From the NCBI RefSeq assembly GCF_910592395.1, contig NC_088308.1, positions 23,575,501 through 23,639,500 of the forward strand: DNA of 64,000 nt, given 5' to 3'. Origin of the DNA: Lineus longissimus (taxonomy: Eukaryota > Nemertea > Pilidiophora > Heteronemertea > Lineidae). Shown in pieces: positions 60,197-64,000 of the stretch (its first letter is position 1; each line of letters begins with the position of its first letter). Below the pieces are notes generated by a model, which saw only the letters and a program-made list of their open reading frames with translations, was not told the origin of the DNA and made no database searches. The translations under genes were made by a program, and so were the position numbers.

Positions 60197-60464
60197 TTTT
60201 TCACGTTTTTGTTATTTTGATTTTGCCGCTTTTTACTTCCGGGTAGGGTAACATTTCAAAGCAGAGGTAATCTTTTCTTTAATATTTAGATTTCTGTATA
60301 AATCGGATCAAATTCACCATCAATAATACGAATGATCATACTTTATGCAACTAAGTACCATAAGTTGTATTCTCTTGTAAAAAAAGAGTTGGCTTTTGCA
60401 AACAATATGCTGATTGATCTTTCATCTTTGTATAACAAAACATAGATTACCACGTGGTTTCAGC
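60197..60464. promoter_or_regulatory. Putative bidirectional promoter of CENPM and GRWD1
   Basis: Only 268 bp separate the two start codons, so both transcription starts and both 5' UTRs must fit here or overlap, unless upstream noncoding exons exist. No TATA box in either direction is convincing. CACGTGG at about 60451-60457, just upstream of the GRWD1 ATG, is an E-box, the core bound by Myc/Max and USF proteins. That would suit a ribosome-biogenesis gene, but this is inference. Confidence 0.6.
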
Positions 60465-63400
60465 ATGGCGGACGAAGGAAAAATAGATTCGGAAAGTGAA
60501 GAAGACATCATGGATTGTGTCGATGTCGGGGACCCCGATAGTGGGGAAGATGATGAAATGGGGAGTGGGGATGATAGGGAAGAAGATGCCACAGCTAAAG
60601 TATTTCTCCCCGGTGCTCCCGATGCGAAAATGTGTGAAGATGAAGAGCTTGTGTGTGATGAGTCAGCATACGTCATGTATCATCAAGCACAAACAGGCAT
60701 GTGGTCATTACTATATATATTTTTCTTTGTTGTGTTATTCTATCTAGACCTTTTTAAGCAATAGACTAAGCCAGAAGGAGCATGTTACTTATGTCGTCGG
60801 TTAGGAAATGTTCTATATGCGCATTGGTTGCACTTTGCAGGGCCAGGGGGTGTGGTGATGTAACCATAGTAACCGAGTAGGCCTTGCTTAGCCAGCATGA
60901 AAAAATGACGTCCTTATGATTTTGCTCACAATGACAAATTTGGGCGTCCATGGATTGACAAAACAGTGAGAAAAGATCAATTGGCTGGTGGTTGTGACTT
61001 CGTCTTTGTTCAAGATTGTGTACGACTATTGACTTGTCTGCAACACTGCAGACCTGTGACTTGCCTTGAAGGTGCATGATGATAACTTGCCATTGGGGCA
61101 TTGGCTCAAAGAGCCTCCCTACACCGTGAGAAAGCTTCTGCACTTCGCTGTGTACAGTACAGGTGGCCTGTTTTCTGTTTTAGATATTTCGGATTTCATT
61201 GTGTGAATTGAACACTTGGTAATTCTTGACAACTCAATCAGTCTTTAAATATACTTTCTATCTCTTGCAGGTGCACCATGTATGTCCTTTGACATCCTCC
61301 CTGACACTTTGGGGGACAAGAGAGAAGACTTTCCAATGACATGTTACATGGTCGCTGGCACCTTAGCTGAGAGATCCCATACAAATAAAGTGATAGTAAT
61401 GAAGATGTCAAATCTTTCTAAGACAACTCCAGCAGAAAAGGAGGGTGAAGATTCTGAATCAGATGAGAGTGATAGTGAGGATGACCAACCAGAGCTGGAG
61501 ACGGCAATGTTGAATCATAATGGTGGAGTCAATAGAATAAGGGTAATCATTATTTGGAGTAAAATTTGAATACCAGAAGAAGAGAGATCCACTGCTGAAT
61601 TTGTTCTCTGACCCTGCAGAAGACACGATCGGATTGTTTTCAGTTTGTTAGGAAATTAGTTCAACTTGTGAAAGAATAATCATCTCAGAATTTTTCATTG
61701 TTTCAATTCAAGAGTCAAGGTACATCATGAATGTTTTCATTTCAGGCCACCATGATGGGGGACAAAATGATTGCAGCAACCTGGTCTGAAACTGGGAAAG
61801 TATATTTATGGGATTTGACACGACCGTTCACTGCAGTCAATGATTCAGCTGTGATGTCCGCATACACCAGAAACCGTGAATCGCCATCATCTATTTACTC
61901 ATTCGCTGGCCATCAGGTTGAAGGGTTTGCTCTGGATTGGTCAAAAACAAATCCAGGTTTGTATTTTATTTGAGTAAGTTGGTGTGCTCTAAGTCCATAG
62001 TAATTCTCCTTCATTTTGATCATCTCAGTTTCTTTGATGCACTTCATGTTTTGTATCTGAGAAGATCTGTGTAGAAAACGCATTTTCATTACTGTTTGGA
62101 GTTGTCTCCATCTTTATTAGGATTCCACTCATACAAATTTTAGGCTGTTTTGATTGTCTTTTGTGATCCTCAGTATCTTTAAAAAAATTTCTAGGGCGAT
62201 TGCTAACTGGAGACTGTAATAAGAACATCCACCTTTGGGACCCAAAGCAAGATATGACATGGCATGTTGATCAGAGGCCCTTCATAGGACATACATCATC
62301 TGTAGAGGACCTCCAATGGTCTCCGAATGAACAGAGTGTAAGTCATGATGTATATTCATTGGGTGATAATCAATAGCCGCACTTACACCACCTGAAAATG
62401 GACCACCAATCTTGGTTCGGGAACCAATGCCGCACCATCGAAAATCCACCAAGCGCTTACACCAGCAATGCAGCTAGTTATAAAATCCGGCTACAGATGG
62501 CGCGCAAACAATAAATTGCATGCGCAGAAAGCGCCATTTCGAAAGCGCCGCCTGGAGCCGAACCATCTAACTAGCTAATTGCCGATCCATTTGCGCGTAC
62601 ACCACGACAAAGCCGAGCTTTTAACAAGCCAGGCGAATTTGGACCATCAAGCTTGGTGGGACAAATTCGCTCGGCAATTTGTATCGGCAATGGATTGCCG
62701 AACCAATTTGTCGCGGCAATGTGGTGGTGTAAGTGCAATTGGTCCACCAATATTTCGTGGTGTAAGCGCAGCTATTATCATGATGGTTTTGTTTGAAGGT
62801 TATTATGTGGCTAATAATCTGTGACTGGTAGAGTTCTGCCAAGTATCTAAGATGTGTTTCCGTAGAGTCATATGATAAGGCCTCCTCACGTAACATGTAT
62901 AACCCAAATATGATCTACTCATTATCTCATAGCACTGCCCTGATCAGAATGACCATGTACTGCCATGGACAGATTCTGTGGCGACGATAAGATGTACCAA
63001 CCAGTGTTGAAAGACATACAAGTCATTTCTTCACATCCTTGTAGTCAGACTCTTCAGTAAACCATTAATTGCTTATTGCAGGTTTTTGCATCATGTTCTG
63101 TTGACAAGTCGATACGTGTCTGGGATTGTCGAGCTGCGCCTCACAAAGCCTGTATGCTAACAGCAGCAGATGCTCATTTACGAGATGTGAATGTGATCAA
63201 CTGGAATAAGACTGAACCTTTTATTGTATCGGGTGGAGACGATGGTGCTATCAAGGTGTGGGATCTGAGACAAATTCAGGTGGGTGCTGAGAATTGAGGG
63301 AGATATTTACCCTTTGTTTGTTTCATACTGGTATAGTTGATGACTTTCATTATGACGAGAAAAGGGCGAGTGAGGTTTGACCTTGGGACATTTCAAGAAC

Positions 63401-64000
63401 AACTCAACTTCAGTACGAAGTGGCATCTTACTGTCCTCCAGTCACTAGGAATTCTACCAACCATAGATTGTATCAACGTCCTTTCCTCTCTCTTCATTTG
63501 ACCCATAATGAACAAAGTGTTGATCAGTCCTGGTGTTTCTAAATTTTGATTGGGTGATATGAATAAAGACTAGCAAATGCTTTTACTTCAATTGTGTACA
63601 GAAAGGCCTAGTGTAAATGTACATGGAGTTTTAGAAAAAAGCATTTGCTAGTCTTTATTCATATCACCCAATGTCATTGCAAGACGACTATCATGAATCA
63701 CTTCTTTGTATTTGTAACTGTGTCTCGTCTCTTTTTTCTAGCATGGGAAACCAGTAGCAACATTCAAACATCACACCGCACCTATAACATCCGTGGAATG
63801 GAATCCAAATGATGCATCTGTGTTTGCAGCTGCTGGTTCAGATAATCAAGTGACTCTGTGGGACTTGGCTATAGAACGTGATCAGGACACTGGCGGAAGC
63901 GAAACTGAGCCAGATGTGCCACCACAGTTATTGTTCATTCACCAAGGACAGAAAGACATTAAGGAAATTCATTGGCATTCACAGTTACCTGGTGTTCTAA
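60465..64000 (+). CDS. GRWD1: Glutamate-rich WD repeat-containing protein 1 (GRWD1), 3' end cut by window
   Basis: Nuclear WD40 protein of the RBAP46/48-like group, a histone-binding chaperone acting in ribosome biogenesis and replication licensing (yeast Rrb1). Exons: 60465-60696, 61271-61542, 61746-61956, 62195-62337, 63082-63279, 63742-64000 (open at the edge); 438 codons are visible. Human GRWD1 has 446, so only the last few strand residues should be missing. It has an acidic N-terminus ([21 protein letters not shown]) and the CAF1C-like motif [22 protein letters not shown] second acidic stretch and WD repeats follow, with typical endings such as NIHLWD, SIRVWD, AIKVWD and VTLWD. Intron 1 appears to use a GC donor (ACAG/GCATGT) with a normal AG acceptor; all other introns are GT-AG. 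Confidence 0.95.
62372..62776. mobile_element. MITE-like element in GRWD1 intron 4
   Basis: The left end AATAGCCGCACTTACACCAC pairs with the right end GTGGTGTAAGCGCAGCTATT with a few mismatches. Internal copies of GCGCTTACACCA and GGACCACCAAT/ATTGGTCCACCAA add further inverted pairs. The flanks share TGATAAT / ATTATCA, which may be an extension of the terminal repeat rather than a target duplication. It is GC-richer than the surrounding intron and has no coding capacity. Confidence 0.7.
63549..63672. repeat. Perfect 36-bp inverted repeat in GRWD1 intron 5
   Basis: Positions 63549-63584 (starting ATTGGGTGATATGAATAAAG) are exactly reverse-complementary to 63637-63672 over 36 bases, with a 52-bp loop. 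This is either a very small, very young MITE or an inversion-type duplication. In RNA it would form a long perfect hairpin within the intron. Confidence 0.85.

Overview
This window is nuclear DNA from an invertebrate animal. Genes are split by many short introns with GT-AG ends, intergenic DNA is AT-rich, the motif TACATGTA recurs, and the window is full of MITE-like hairpins, a pogo/Tigger-type DNA transposon, a LINE fragment and a SINE ending in ATT repeats. Together these suggest a marine bilaterian, either a lophotrochozoan or an invertebrate deuterostome; the sequence alone does not decide which. No prokaryotic, viral or organellar genes were seen.

Layout. 1-13.5 kb has no gene I can recognise, apart from one exon-like transmembrane fragment near 11.3 kb. 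13.5-22.8 kb (+) holds a complete 21-exon gene for the V-type H+-ATPase 116 kDa subunit a (845 codons as assembled). 23.7-25.9 kb (-) holds a 3-exon MFSD4/NaGLT1-type transporter. The last six V-ATPase exons and the whole transporter gene are duplicated in tandem: copy A is 19821-26245 and copy B is 26980-37420. A 5'-truncated LINE fragment fills the junction. In copy B the V-ATPase tail is a pseudogene while the transporter gene is intact. Copy B also carries a dead Tigger transposon (itself invaded by a MITE and a foldback element) and a separate 756-bp MITE with TAA target duplications. 39.0-52.9 kb (-) is a complete 28-exon ABCC/MRP1-type ABC transporter (1582 aa as assembled).

54.7-64 kb is a compact cluster of nuclear housekeeping genes: coilin (+, 6 exons, 605 aa), centromere protein M (-, 5 exons, 192 aa) and GRWD1 (+, six exons up to the window edge, only the last residues missing). 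Coilin and CENPM converge with poly(A) signals about 40 bp apart. CENPM and GRWD1 diverge from a 268-bp interval between their start codons.

Exon models were built by hand from homology and splice sites. In the five complete gene models exon lengths sum to a multiple of three and phases match at every junction. The most interesting signals are the recent tandem duplication with opposite fates of its two genes, the near absence of silent changes between the transporter twins in their largest exon, and the nested transposon stack that dates itself against the duplication.
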